DNA from: Piezodorus guildinii
Lineage: Eukaryota; Arthropoda; Insecta; Hemiptera; Pentatomidae
DNA: 64,000 nt
Assembly (NCBI GenBank): GCA_023052935.1
Contig: CM041293.1
Location: 177,559,600-177,623,599, forward strand
Reading direction: 5' to 3'
Positions 22,790 to 64,000 of this stretch are shown here, one piece after another. The notes under the pieces were generated by a model. It saw nothing but the letters and a program-made list of their open reading frames with translations. It was not told the DNA's origin and ran no database searches. The position numbers and the translations under genes are program-made. How positions within the stretch are numbered: the first letter of the stretch is position 1; each line of letters begins with the position of its first letter.

Positions 22790-24499
22790 TTAGCGAACGC
22801 GAAGGTTCGATGCCGATACCACCAAATTCCGCCTACACAGACTCGTCCAATGCTCACCATTCAAGCCCAAGCTCCCGAGATCAGCCTTAACGCAATCCTC
22901 CCATCTCCGCTTCGGCCTACCTTTCGGACGCCTACCAGTCGGATCAGCAAATACCAACTTTCTCGGAATCCGCTCGTCATCGAGCCCAACAACTTTACTC
23001 GCCCATTTGAGTCTCCACGATGCAATCAGCTCAATTATATTCACAGGATGCAAGTTCCGCAATTCCGCGTTATGCAACCTTCTAAACTCCCCAGTGGCCT
23101 CATCTCTCTTTGGACCAAATATTTTACGCAATACCTTATTTTCGAAAACCTTAAGCCGTTGTTCATCCTTTAAAGTAAGCGGCCACGTTTCACATCCGTA
23201 AAGAACCGTTGGAAGAATAATAGTTTTATAAATTCTAATCTTTAAGTTTTTAGATAGAAGCCGGGAACTAAGTAACTTAGCAACTGAATAATAACACGCA
23301 TTTCCCACCTTTAACCGGAACTTTATTTCTTCCTGGATTTCATTTTTTCTAGTTATAATTGAACCTAAATACTTGAATTTCTCTACGTGTTCAAAAGTAT
23401 GACCTGATACATCAATATCACCAAGATCGACACCGTTTCTGCTACTAATCATATATTTCGTTTTATCGGTATTTAATTCGAGTCCTATTTCTTTACCGGT
23501 TTTTATTAACACACTTGTATTTAGTTGTATGGTTTCCGTGTCTTCACCTTGCAGTACCAGATCATCGGCATACCCCAAAACCGGAATCTTGTCACCCATA
23601 TTTAAGCCTTTCTCGGTACACATCACCTTTTCTATGACATATTCTAAAGCTATATTAAATAACACAGGTGAAAGGGAGTCACCCTGTTTCAAACCCGATC
23701 GCACCTCAAATCTCTCGGAGTAATTATGACCGATTCTAACTTTATGGAATGTTTCCGACAAACACATCTCTACTAGGTTTACTAACTTTCTAGGTATTCC
23801 CTGTTCAATCATGATGTTATATAGCTTCTGACGGTCTATTGAATCATAAGCCTTTTTAAAATCGATATAAAGTTGATGGACTACACCGTTGTATTCCAAT
23901 TTTTTCTCTAATATTTGACGTAAGGAAAATATTTGGTCAACAGTCGAGCGATTCCGCCTTAAACCACATTGGTAATCTCCGATAATTTCCTCAGCGTATT
24001 CCGTGATTCGACTAGTTAGAATTGACGAGAATATTTTATAGCATACTGGGAGAAGAGAGATCCCACGATAGTTGTTACAATCCGACCTCGGTCCTTTTTT
24101 GTGAATCGGAATAAGTATTGATTCTTTCCATTCTTCGGGCATTTTTTCAGTTTCCCAGATCTTTTTAACTAAAAAATGTATTTTGGAAACGCCCGCTTCT
24201 CCACACGCCTTGATTAATTCACTCGTGATATTATCATTTCCTGCGGCCTTATAACGTTTTAATTTTCCTATCGCCATTTCGACTTCCTCTTTACTCGGTG
24301 CGTCTATCCATGGTTCAGCGCTCTGATACTCAGAGAGAGGAGATTGATTATTATTTTCCGTATTTAAGATGCCGTCAAAGTGTTGTTTAAATTTATTTAA
24401 TATCTCAGAAGGATCCGCAATTATATTGTTATTTGCATCTTTAACCGCATTCAATAGAGGTTCAAATCTTTTACGCGTTTTGCTTATACCTTTGTACAT
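22790..24499 (-). pseudogene. RTE reverse transcriptase region, intact from residue 1 of this frame
   Basis: 569 codons are open. Reverse transcriptase blocks in order: YRGISLLPVCYKIFSSIL, RRNRSTVDQIFSLRQ, YIDFKKAYDSIDR, SGLKQGDSLSPVLFNIALE and LGYADDLVLQGED (catalytic YADD near residue 310). The C-terminus has LYGCETWPLTLKDEQRLKVF and KGRPKRRWEDCVKADLG. The Met used here is internal; the true frame continues upstream through the lesions described for the element. Confidence 0.9.
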
Positions 24500-24737
24500 C
24501 TCTCTTACGTTATTTTCGTTTCTGTGTTTTTCTATTTCTATTATTTTGCCTTTAAGATACTCTTTTTCTTTTTTTTAAGAGTTTTGAAGTTTCATTCTTT
24601 ACTAACCGAAAATAAGCCACATTATTATCGCTTGGATTATTTAAGGAATTCAGTTTAGCGGTTTTTCTTTTTTCGCACATATTTTGACAATCCCTGTCGA
24701 ACCAAGGTTTGTTCTTTTTATTTTCGATTTGTCCAAG

Positions 24738-25795
24738 TCATAAATTACCGACCTCTTTAATATTATCCCTGATCCCTTCCCATAGTTTGTTTACATCTTT
24801 GTGTTCCTCGTCTGAAGATTCCAAAGCCTCGAACCGATTTTTTACTTCTATCGCGAATTTTTTACTAATTTCGAGGTTGTTCAATTTAACTAAATCAAAA
24901 TTCTCGGGACGAATATAGTTCGGTGTTCTCTTTTTTGTATTTAGTTTTTGTCGAAGTTTCGCGATTACTAATTCATGATCAGAACCGCATTCTGCACCCC
25001 GATACGATCTCACGTTAATTATGCTGCTTTGCCATCTGTTTTGTATTAAAACATGATCGATTTGATTCCGTGTTTGTCCATCCGGCGATGTCCACGTATA
25101 CTTATGAATATCCTTATGTTTAAATGTAGTACTTTTGATTACTAGGTTTTTCGAAATGGCAAAGTTTATTAGTCGGTCCCATTATCATTACTATATTCGT
25201 GCAAACTTTCTTTACCGATTGTAGGACGATATACTTCTTCCCTTCCAACCTTTGCGTTCGCGTCGCCTAGTATTATCTTATTGTAATTTCGCGGTAACTT
25301 ATCGTAAACCGACTCTAGTTTATCATAAAATTCGCATTTTACTTCATCATCACTGTCTTCGGTGGGAGAATGAATGTTTATAAACGCGATTTTAAACCAA
25401 CGCTCTTGAAATATAGCAACCGATATTCTTTCACTAAAGAACTGTACGTCCCGTAATGTGGAAAGAAATCTATTCATAATCAGAAACCCGGTACCTAGAC
25501 AATAATTAACGCTCCCCCCGTACCAAATTGTATACTTTCCTTCTGTTAATGAACCCTCCCCTGGCCAGCGAACCTCTTGTAATGCAACGATATCTAAATG
25601 GTACCCCTTAACTTCATTCGCGACCGACTTTAACCCACCTGCCGTATTTAAACTTCTAACGTTCCACGTCCCTATTGTTAGATCTCTAATTTTCATCTTG
25701 CGCCATGATTCCCCTGAAGCAGTCCCCACCCGGAGACCCGAACGGGGGACTAGTTTACCTCCGGATAATGAGCGTTTTACCTCAGAGGAATCCAT
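24738..25795 (-). pseudogene. RTE endonuclease region, frameshifted
   Basis: It starts MDSSEVKRSLSGGK. The AP-endonuclease blocks are visible: TIGTWNVRSLNTAGGL, DIVALQEVRW (the catalytic Glu in LQEVRW), INIHSPTE and ILGDANAKVG (Asp-x-Asn). After SNDNGT the frame shifts by one base near 25173. The next register gives QIDHVLIQNRW and RGAECGSDHELVIAKLR, with the terminal SDHELV block. It stops at a TGA after KEVGNL. From family knowledge this domain nicks the target DNA. Confidence 0.88.
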
Positions 25796-26012
25796 GACTT
25801 TTGGTGATATTTTGTGAACTAAAATATGTGAGTAGGGCGTTCGAACCTACGTCACACCCTCCAGCAAGCCTGGGGGGCCGCTCTCATTGTTGGTCAGCGA
25901 GTCCATCGGACTTAGCCGGGAGGAGCTTCCGAGGAAATTCCACCGACCATCCCCACATCCGCCACCCGTGGGACGCTCCCCATACGCGGTAATGAGATCC
26001 GCGCGAGAATAC

Positions 26013-26023
26013 TACACAGTAAT
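26013..26023. repeat. RTE target-site duplication, right copy
   Basis: TACACAGTAAT is identical to 22760-22770. Confidence 0.75.
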
Positions 26024-26285
26024 GAACAATAATTGACTAAACCAAAATCAATAAAGAATACAAATTCATAAATAAAAGATATAAAATTAAGGCAAGTAAA
26101 TACAAGATTGAATTACATGATAAGCAATTATAGAGAAACATAACATAGTACACAGTAAGAAACAATAATTGACAAAATCAAAAGGCAACAAAGAATACAT
26201 ATACTTGTAAACAGGATAAATATCAGAATGAGTGATGCTGGCTGGCATTGAGGACATGTCTATAGTGATAAGTAATTTAAATTCA
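26024..26285 (-). mobile_element. LINE 3'-UTR-like sequence, right part of RTE target
   Basis: It contains ACACAGTAAGAAACAATAAT and AAGATATAAAATTAAGGCA, also found at 22610-22700, so the RTE landed within an internally repetitive element. Confidence 0.5.
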
Positions 26286-26289
26286 ATAA

Positions 26290-26660
26290 TACAGCAACTT
26301 TTTCTTCTCTGAAGGATTTCGAAATTTACCTACTAAAATTGCCATTTAATACCATGCATTTTTCCCTCTAAAACGTTCTTAATGATCCTTAAGAGTTTAA
26401 TTTTGACCCACTATATCGATGTAAAATTTAATGAGCTTTAATATCATCTATGTTTCATTCTGATTGAATTATTCTGACGGGGCTTTAATGCTTATATTTA
26501 ATTAATTTCATCTAAAGTACCTTTATATATGTAGATCCGGAAAATATGACCATTTCATCTTGTTAGTATTGATAAAAGCGGATAAATAAACAAGTTCCAT
26601 GAATTTCATAACCAATTATAAGGATAAAAGAGCAAACATATTTTGTTATGTATTTTTTTA
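26290..26660 (+). repeat. Family A repeat, diverged internal fragment
   Basis: ACCATGCATTTTTCCCTC, TATCGATGTAAAATTTAATG and CATCTAAAGTACCTTTA match the middle of family A. Both ends are missing. It lies in the intron or flank just upstream of the first Ras-GRF exon seen. Confidence 0.65.
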
Positions 26661-26797
26661 AACACAATAACATTAAAATAAAATAACTAATTCAGGTGGG
26701 ATCTTGTAGTTCCTATTTATTAATTTTTAAGAATCAACAATTAAACATAATGATTTGATATAATGTTTTATGATATGATTGGATATAATTGTTTCAG

Positions 26798-57947
<31,150 letters not shown>

Positions 57948-58149
57948 GTAAAGAGCCACTACAAACCTAACTGTCTTCTACGTTGTATGCTTCATCAAAA
58001 AGCATTCCATTTTTTTTTATTTATTAGTTTTCATTTATTTCGTTGAATATTTTTTCTTTTATTGCTTTTATGACTGTAAATGACTACCAGACCTGCAATC
58101 CTTTTTGTTAGGCTTTGTGTTTGATCATGAATTGAGACGTTATTTTCCA

Positions 58150-58225
58150 AAAGGTACTAAAATAATAATAATTATTATTATTTATTCTGGGACACGTCCA
58201 TTTAGAATAATATTACAGGAAAATT
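58150..58225 (-). mobile_element. CR1/L2-like LINE 3' tail
   Basis: On the minus strand GGACGTGTCCCAGAATAAAT and an (AAT)n tail; same type of ending as 49918-49968. No coding part. Confidence 0.6.
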
Positions 58226-58269
58226 AGAAGAAAACTTCAGTGTCTTAGAGTTAAATAACAAATAAAAAT

Positions 58270-58556
58270 GGAGTCACCTGTGGTGCAGTGGCTAACATAA
58301 CAGCCTTCTTTGCCCAAGTTTGTAGAATCAAAGCCAACAGATGGCTCTCGGATGTTTAAAAGGGAGTAAAACATCCTTTGTTATACCTTCCTGGAGAGGG
58401 AACATAATGTGGTGGTCATGGGCCTGTGTATTTTATGGTACTCATTAAAGATACCTATCCTAATTATACCAGGAGAGTCAAACTTTAGGATTCCAAATAA
58501 CATTGTCCCATTAGCCACAGTTGCGTACAGTGGCGTTAAATGAATTAACAAATAAA
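58270..58556 (+). repeat. SINE-2
   Basis: GGAGTCACCTGTGGTGCAGT head with a degenerate B box, then ATAACATTGTCCCATTAGCC and AGTGGCGTTAAATGAAT at the 3' end. Confidence 0.72.
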
Positions 58557-58675
58557 AATGATTGATAGTAATAAATAAAGAGGTTCCTTCTTATAATAAT
58601 TTATTAAACAAACTAGACAAGAAACAACATAACAAATTATGTACATCTATATCATTTTAATCAAAAGAGTTTAGC

Positions 58676-58850
58676 ATAGGGGAGAAATTGATTTTAGGTG
58701 CAGTCAAAAAAACAATTAAGTAGAAACTTAATTTATTTGTGCCTATGTTTCGGCCGAAATTTCAGGCCTTCTTCAGGGCTATAAAACAAAATATAACAAA
58801 CCAGTTGTAGAATACAATATATAAAAAAAGGACAAAAGAAAAATTTAATA
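58676..58850 (-). repeat. Foldback-family solo arm with hammerhead-like motif
   Basis: GAAATTGATTTTAGGTGCAG corresponds to the outer end of F1/F2. At 58741-58780 the minus strand has AGCC-CTGAAGA, GGCCT stem, GAAAC, ATA, GGC. It is closest to the solo arm at 39014-39190. Confidence 0.6.
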
Positions 58851-59081
58851 AAAGGTAAATAATTAGATATAATGTAAAAAAAAAAAAAAAAAAATTAAAA
58901 AGTTACAGTGTGAAAAAAGAGTTACATATATATATTACATACAAAATGTGAATACTATCAGTATCACTGCACTTGGAATCAACTTCTTCCCTGTATATAC
59001 ACACAGTCAACCATACTCACTTCACAAAAGAAATTAGCAATGAATGTGAAATTTGTATGAAATAATATAGATAAATGTAGG

Positions 59082-59380
59082 GAGGTCACCTGTGGTGTAA
59101 AGGCTAGCACAATGCCCTAGGTGGCGGGTTCGAAACTGGCAGATGGTTTAAGGATTTTTTAAAAGGAGTAAAAAATCTTAAGTTATTGGACGCCCTTCAG
59201 AGGGGATGTAAAAAGGTGGTCCCAAGTCTTTGCATTGTCAGGTACTCATTGAAGATACCCGTCTTATTAAATTAAGATACCTACCTGTCTTATTAAACCT
59301 GGATAGGCAAGATTTAGGACTCACCATAACATCGTCCAATCAGCCACAGTATCACAAAAATGATGTCAAATGAATAAATA
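59082..59380 (+). repeat. SINE-2
   Basis: GAGGTCACCTGTGGTGTAAA, GCGGGTTCGAAACTGG and the body to AAATGATGTCAAATGAATAA, with a short internal duplication near 59265-59305 (TACCTGTCTTATTAAA). Confidence 0.78.
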
Positions 59381-59569
59381 TGAATATACATAAATGTGCA
59401 GATACAACGTAAAATGTAATATAATAAACAAATAATCATTATTCTCTGTTTTATTCACTGATTTTTATTGAAATTTGCCTATCTATTTAAGAATTAGATG
59501 CGCAGAAAGTGATGGTAAATTGACGGGATTTTAAGGTTGGAATAGTATGGGAGTGATGAATATAAAAAG

Positions 59570-59810
59570 GCAAAGAATTCCAAACTAGGAAGCTGTGGTT
59601 CGATGGGAGTTATATACAGATTTGAAGTCCGTGAACAAGTATTGCAGTATTAGCCTGGGGATATAAATGGAAATATATCCAAGATTTACGATAGGTGGTG
59701 GATTTCAGGAAGTACTTAACTACAGTAGGAAGGGTAAAGCCACTTTAACTCTTCATAGAATCAAGTGATAGAGGTGTCCCTCGATATCCCAAAGATGTAA
59801 CTTATTGAGT
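59570..59810 (-). mobile_element. CR1/L2-like LINE fragment
   Basis: On the minus strand SLYNSHRTTASLFG, RLILQYLFTDFKS and KVALPFLL correspond to DLY..PHRTAAF and ELKWLYPSYR of the copy at 49083-49595. Frames are broken. Confidence 0.6.
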
Positions 59811-60057
59811 GTTTAAACAATTTTATTTTTGCTTTAAATTCACCCAAAACACTTCCACACACCATCCAGCAGTTGTTAAACATAAAACAGGGACTATAAG
59901 ACATTTTTTACATTTTTTTTTTTTTTTTTTACAAAACCTGGTTTTTGGTCATTCATATGAGCGATTTGGCCCGCCCAACGAAGCCTTCCAATCCTAATAA
60001 ATCTGATGTCATTTTCATTACAATATATTGTTCCTACTTAAGAATCTGTCCTATTTC

Positions 60058-60540
60058 TTCTTCTTCTTTCTCTTCGACCCATTTGCCTTTCAGCGTGGGT
60101 GAGCTCCCAGCCATTGGTACCAACCATCTCTGTTCCTGGCAAGGTTTCTAATCTCGCCCAGAGCTTTACCTTTAAGCATCCCTATTCGCTCCATGTGGGT
60201 GATATAGGAGGTCCTCGGGCGTCCTCTAGGTCTTCTTCCTAAGGGCCTTACCTCCATTGTTTTAATTGGGTTCCAGTGGTGGTCCATTCAGCTGACATGC
60301 CCGTACCATCCCAATCGCCTCTTGTCTAGGACTTCCAGAACAGAGCATACATTGATAATTATTACATTGATAATAGAATAAAAATTATTTCTATCTATCT
60401 ATCTATTTATCTACATTAAGCTCTTCTCTGACCCTTTCATTCCGGACACAGTCTATGTCGCCAGACGTTATTGCTAAATCTTGGTCCAAGAATTCTTCTA
60501 AGTATCCACCTCTCGAATCTTAGGAGCATTAGTTCTTGAA
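60058..60540 (-). mobile_element. RTE-like LINE C-terminus (third family)
   Basis: The minus frame 60090-60287 encodes DHHWNPIKTMEVRPLGRRPR, GRPRTSYITHMERIGMLKGK and ARNRDGWYQWLGAHPR. Upstream, broken frames include RLGWYGHVS-like residues near 60310. An A-rich tail on the minus strand follows at about 60050-60070. Confidence 0.68.
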
Positions 60541-60607
60541 CTCGGAAAATGATCTAACACTGTGAAGCATATAGCTCAGTAAAATAAGGCTAAAATTCAA
60601 GGTTTAT

Positions 60608-62230
60608 GGGAAGTAATTCGGACAAAGCTGGAAATCGTTTTAATACCTCTTAATGATCCTAAATAAAAGTAATCTGAGTTTGCTCCATCACAGGTGGTGA
60701 GCTTAACTTTGGAGCCAAAAAACCTTTTTTCGTATTAAAAAAATCTATTTTTTGTACTTTATTCAGTTTTTCATTTATAACTCATAAACGGTGTTTCCTA
60801 CAGAAAATATCTTTCTTTACAAAATAAAATAACCTTAAATTTCGTTTCTACAAGTCATCTTAGTTATTGAATTTGGTTTATTAATATTTTTTAAGGTTCG
60901 TACTAGCCAAATTTAAAGAGGTTTTTATACTTAAAATTTGGTTCTCTACAATTTTATATTATGACTTTTTTACTTTCACTTACTATATATAGTAAGGGAA
61001 TGTATTGCGATCGTGAAAATTTTCTAATTCCAGTTTTCAACAGAAATACACGTTTTAGGGTCCCCTGAGTTCAAATAACCAAGTCCCGCAAAAAGGTCTG
61101 GGTGTGTTGTAACTCCCGAGCAGAAACGAAAAGTCCTATGAAACTGAAATTTCATATTTAAGACAAATATACGCCTGAGACGTTACAAAACCTTTTTCAT
61201 CAAAATAAGCTTACCAGAAGAGCCACTTTGTACCATGCATTTTGCACCTTTTTTCGATTTTCTAAAAAACGGTTCCGACAATTTTGATTAAACTCGCTAT
61301 ATGGATGTAAAATTTAATGGGCTTTAATATCATGTAGGTTTCATTCTGTTGTGTGACAGGATTTAAATGCCGATATTTTAAATTTTCTTTCTCTAAAGTA
61401 CCTTTAATTTTGTTGATTCTATAAAAATAACTATATTATCTTGTTACCACTGATGAAAAACAGGTAAATATATAAATTGAATGAATTTGATACCCAACTA
61501 AAGGAGAAAACAGAAAAAAATTTAGCAATTTTTCGTTTTCGAACATAAGAACAGTAATGTAATATACATGTATGATATACCATTTGAAAGCTAAAGATTT
61601 TAGAAAAAATATTATCTTATACACAAGCTTTTAAAAGTTAAAAGAGATTGATGAAAAGCCTATAAAACTAACTGATTATTTTAGATAATAATATAATGGA
61701 TTTTTTAATAAACCACATGTTTCTATAGAAATTCCATTTAACTAATTCTTTAATGGTTTCACTCAGTTTTATCTCTTACTGTACTTGAAAATTCTTTAAT
61801 AAATTTTAAAAATGGAGGTAAGTGAAAGTCGTGTGCTGCCCGCACCAGATTTTTTTCTATTGGGATAATTATTTCTACATTATAGCTGTCTCTTAGTGAC
61901 CAAATTGGGTTTTTCAACAGAAATGCAAAAATTTGCCTATTTCTGACGATCGATTGCAGCAATATTAATAAACCAAATTCAATAACTAAGAAGACTTATA
62001 AATAGGAAATTTAAGGTTATTTTATTTTGAAAAGAAAGGTATTTTCTGTAGGAAGCACCGTGTTTTTGAATTATAAGTAAAAAACTGAATAAAGTGCGAA
62101 AAATTCGAGGTTTTTCGGCTCCAAAATGTTAATCTCACCACCTGTGATGGTGCAAACTCAGATTACTTTTATCTAGGACCATTAAGAGATATTAAAACGA
62201 TTTCCAGCTTTGTCCGAATTAGTTCCCATA
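60608..62230. repeat. Large foldback element G, arms about 290 bp, family A in its loop
   Basis: Left arm 60608-60895 and right arm 61945-62230 are inverted copies: GGACAAAGCTGGAAATCGTT, CATCACAGGTGGTGAG, GGAGCCAAAAAACC and GAATTTGGTTTATTAATATT each recur in reverse complement. The loop contains the family A copy 60972-61840. No frame is evident. Confidence 0.88.
60972..61840 (+). repeat. Family A repeat, full length
   Basis: 869 bp from ACTTTCACTTACTATATATA to GCCCGCACCAGA with a T-run on each side (60966-60971 and from 61841). Confidence 0.85.
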
Positions 62231-62279
62231 GATATCCTTGTTTTATTGGGCTAATAGGTAAGAACTGGCCTTATGAGGG

Positions 62280-62830
62280 TCTTTTAAAGCTTGGTGTTCC
62301 ACGAGAGACATCTACTTTTGAAATGTTTCAGAAGCCCAAAATAGTGTTTGTTGGCATCCATTAACTTTCTATTTATTTCCTGCTCTATATTGTTGTCAGA
62401 GTTCACTTTAGAGCCCAAATAAATAAATTAATTCGCACGCTCAAACGTGAAGTCTCCGATATTCACGTGAGCATCCAATGGTTGCAGACCTGCTCTCATA
62501 GATTTGGTTTTGGACTCATTTATTGTCAGACCTAATTTTTTGTGATGCTTTCTGTATAGCAAGAAATGCCAAGCTTCTTTCCATTATGTCCAAGTCATCC
62601 ACGAAGCCAAGGATTCGAGCAGACTTGTTGAATAAGGTGCTCCCAATCTGTAAACCTGAGTTTTTAACAGCACATTCCAGTGCAGCAATAAACAGGCTAG
62701 GCCTATCACCTTGCTGAAGGAACTTGTACATTTCAAAATCCTCAGAAAGTCCTCCACCAACTTGAACATCACACTTCAAGAACAAACACTCTAGTCCTTC
62801 TAAAACATGATTCAGAAATGCAATTATTTT
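62280..62830 (-). mobile_element. RTE-like LINE reverse transcriptase fragment
   Basis: The minus frame 62516-62833 encodes GGGLSEDFEMYKFLQQGDRP, AALECAVKNSGLQIG and ARILGFVDDLDIM: the QGD block and an altered catalytic site (FVDD for FADD). Sequence to 62280 gives YLGSKVNSDNNIEQEINRK in another register. Confidence 0.72.
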
Positions 62831-63440
62831 CAAAAGGTACTAATTACACATTTAATATTAAAGCATTTCCTTCCATAATGTAAAAATAATTTTATTATTA
62901 TAGAAAAAACAGGTCTACCTACATTCTAATGCAAAAAAAAAAATCAAATAAAATGGTTTAATAAAATATTTAAAGGCTTTCTGTAAAATTGATACTGTAC
63001 CTATTGGAAATCATTGTCTCAATTCATCATTTTTGTTTTAGTTTGTTGTATTTTTATTTTTTTTATTTGTTGTATTGTTATCGTATAATTTTTTTTTTCA
63101 TTTCTGTGACTGTTTCTTAAATTGAAAAAAAATATTCGCTTGTTGGCCCTTTGGTTCAAAATTATTTTGCTTGTTTTATAACTATCGCCTAAAACCTGAG
63201 AAAAAATATCCCTCTCACGAGCAGTATCTAACGCCTTCATTGGTAACTATGTGCTCCAAGCTTGCCCCTTTTTTAAGGCTGTGCTACACTGCGAGAGAAC
63301 AGGTAGGTGAAAATCTGTGAGATTTGGGTGTTTATGAATTATCATACACTCTCACATACTTTGAACTAATAAATATTCAATTACCAACATTTTTTATAAA
63401 ACTTCATAATTTATTTTTTTAAATTTTTCTTATGAATAAT
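62831..63440. other. Unassigned AT-rich sequence
   Basis: No Ras-GRF exon, repeat partner or frame recognised. T-runs at 63050-63100. Confidence 0.35.
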
Positions 63441-63454
63441 GTTTAACTTATTTT

Positions 63455-63669
63455 GTTTTCTTTTATAATTTTTTAGGAAGCTTCATTTAATATTTCACAC
63501 TCAAAAAAGCACTCATTAACTTCTTTTTGTTACAAATTTCTTTTTCTTCACTTTCTATGACATTGTTTTTCTACGTTTCAACAAATCAATTTGTAAGAAA
63601 AGGAACTTAATGAATGAGTGTGAAATATTAAATGAAGCTTCCTAAAAAAAATTATAAAAGAAAAGAAAC
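63455..63669. repeat. Inverted repeat, arms about 85 bp
   Basis: Left arm (63455-63540) and right arm (63585-63669) pair with few mismatches: TAGGAAGCTTCATTTAATAT and CACACTCA recur as TGAGTGTGAAATATTAAATG and AAGCTTCCTA. Part of the right arm (TTTGTAAGAAAAGGAA) recurs near 63830. Confidence 0.88.
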
Positions 63670-64000
63670 TAAATTTAAATATTGAAATTAACACCATTCA
63701 TATGACCAACAATTCATCAAATATGAAGAAAAAATGGATGAACTTTTAGAAAAGCATAAAATATCTTGATAATGGGGACAGAACCCCGAAACATAAAAAA
63801 ACAACGTCATAGATAGTGATGAAAAATAAATTTGTAAGAAAAGGAAGTTTATGAGTGCTTTTTTGAATGTTTAATTTTTTAAAATGGAGTTTCTACTTTT
63901 AAAAAACATATTTTCATTATGTGTACGTTACACTTGTTTGTTTTGATACAACATCATCATTTATTTATTTTTATAATATTGATTGATATCATAGGATTTT

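Larger units (their letters stand above)
22771..26012 (-). mobile_element. RTE-clade LINE, nearly full length (3.24 kb)
   Basis: On the minus strand it has a 5' leader of about 215 bp, an AP-type endonuclease, a reverse transcriptase and a (TTA)n tail, between 11-bp direct repeats. Length and order suit the RTE clade, which has one main ORF and short tandem-repeat tails. The ORF is broken by a one-base loss near 25173, a TGA stop at 24738-24740 and one extra A in an A-run near 24570. With only three lesions it is one of the youngest elements here. Fragments of the same family lie at 1-262 and 36180-36280. Confidence 0.9.

Noticed and set aside
22417..22860. 147-codon minus frame rich in Tyr, Phe and Ile
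   Set aside because: It spans AT-rich LINE 3' UTR and the RTE tail across the insertion boundary; composition alone explains it.
1..26797. Upstream Ras-GRF exon for the first PH strands
   Set aside because: No frame with the expected basic/aromatic PH start next to a donor was found; it probably lies upstream of the window, but a short exon could have been missed.
58000..64000. Next Ras-GRF exon (start of the second PH domain)
   Set aside because: I looked for a frame completing the split Gly and leading into PH strands behind an AG acceptor and found none that I could support.

Overview
The window looks like intron-rich, AT-rich nuclear DNA from an animal, most likely an arthropod: nearly all of it is transposon debris, and one spliced, well-conserved gene runs through its right half. 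I cannot name the species. No rRNA gene, intact tRNA gene, CRISPR array or bacterial-type operon is visible.

Host gene. Seven plus-strand exons between 26798 and 57947 encode 374 consecutive residues of a Ras-GRF (Ras protein-specific guanine nucleotide-releasing factor): the end of the first PH domain, a coiled coil, an IQ calmodulin-binding motif and nearly all of the DH (Rho/Rac GEF) domain. All junctions keep the frame (intron phases 2, 0, 2, 1, 0, 0, 1). The start (first part of PH1) and the end (second PH, REM and CDC25 Ras-GEF domains) lie outside the window or were not found. Introns of 2.4 to 11.9 kb are packed with repeats.

Left part, 1-26.8 kb: no host exon recognised. It holds RTE, CR1/L2-like, Jockey-like and restriction-endonuclease-type LINE pieces, mariner copies, tRNA-derived SINEs and many copies of a non-coding repeat of about 0.87 kb (here 'family A', possibly Helentron-like). 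A nearly full-length RTE (22771-26012, minus) is bracketed by an 11-bp target-site duplication.

Right part, 26.9-64 kb (Ras-GRF introns and beyond): a three-level nest at 30-33.6 kb (Jockey inside a foldback element inside a LINE inside family A), a minisatellite split by an insertion, two mariners back to back, a decayed Ty3/gypsy pol region, palindromic foldback elements carrying hammerhead-ribozyme-like motifs, and a further large foldback around a family A copy at 60.6-62.2 kb.

The elements do not form a pathway. The functional content is one signalling gene; the rest is a record of insertions whose relative order can be read from nesting and target-site duplications. The points most worth following are the hammerhead-like foldback family, the family A repeat, the 3' hairpin shared by several LINE groups, and two mariner copies with the same catalytic-domain deletion.
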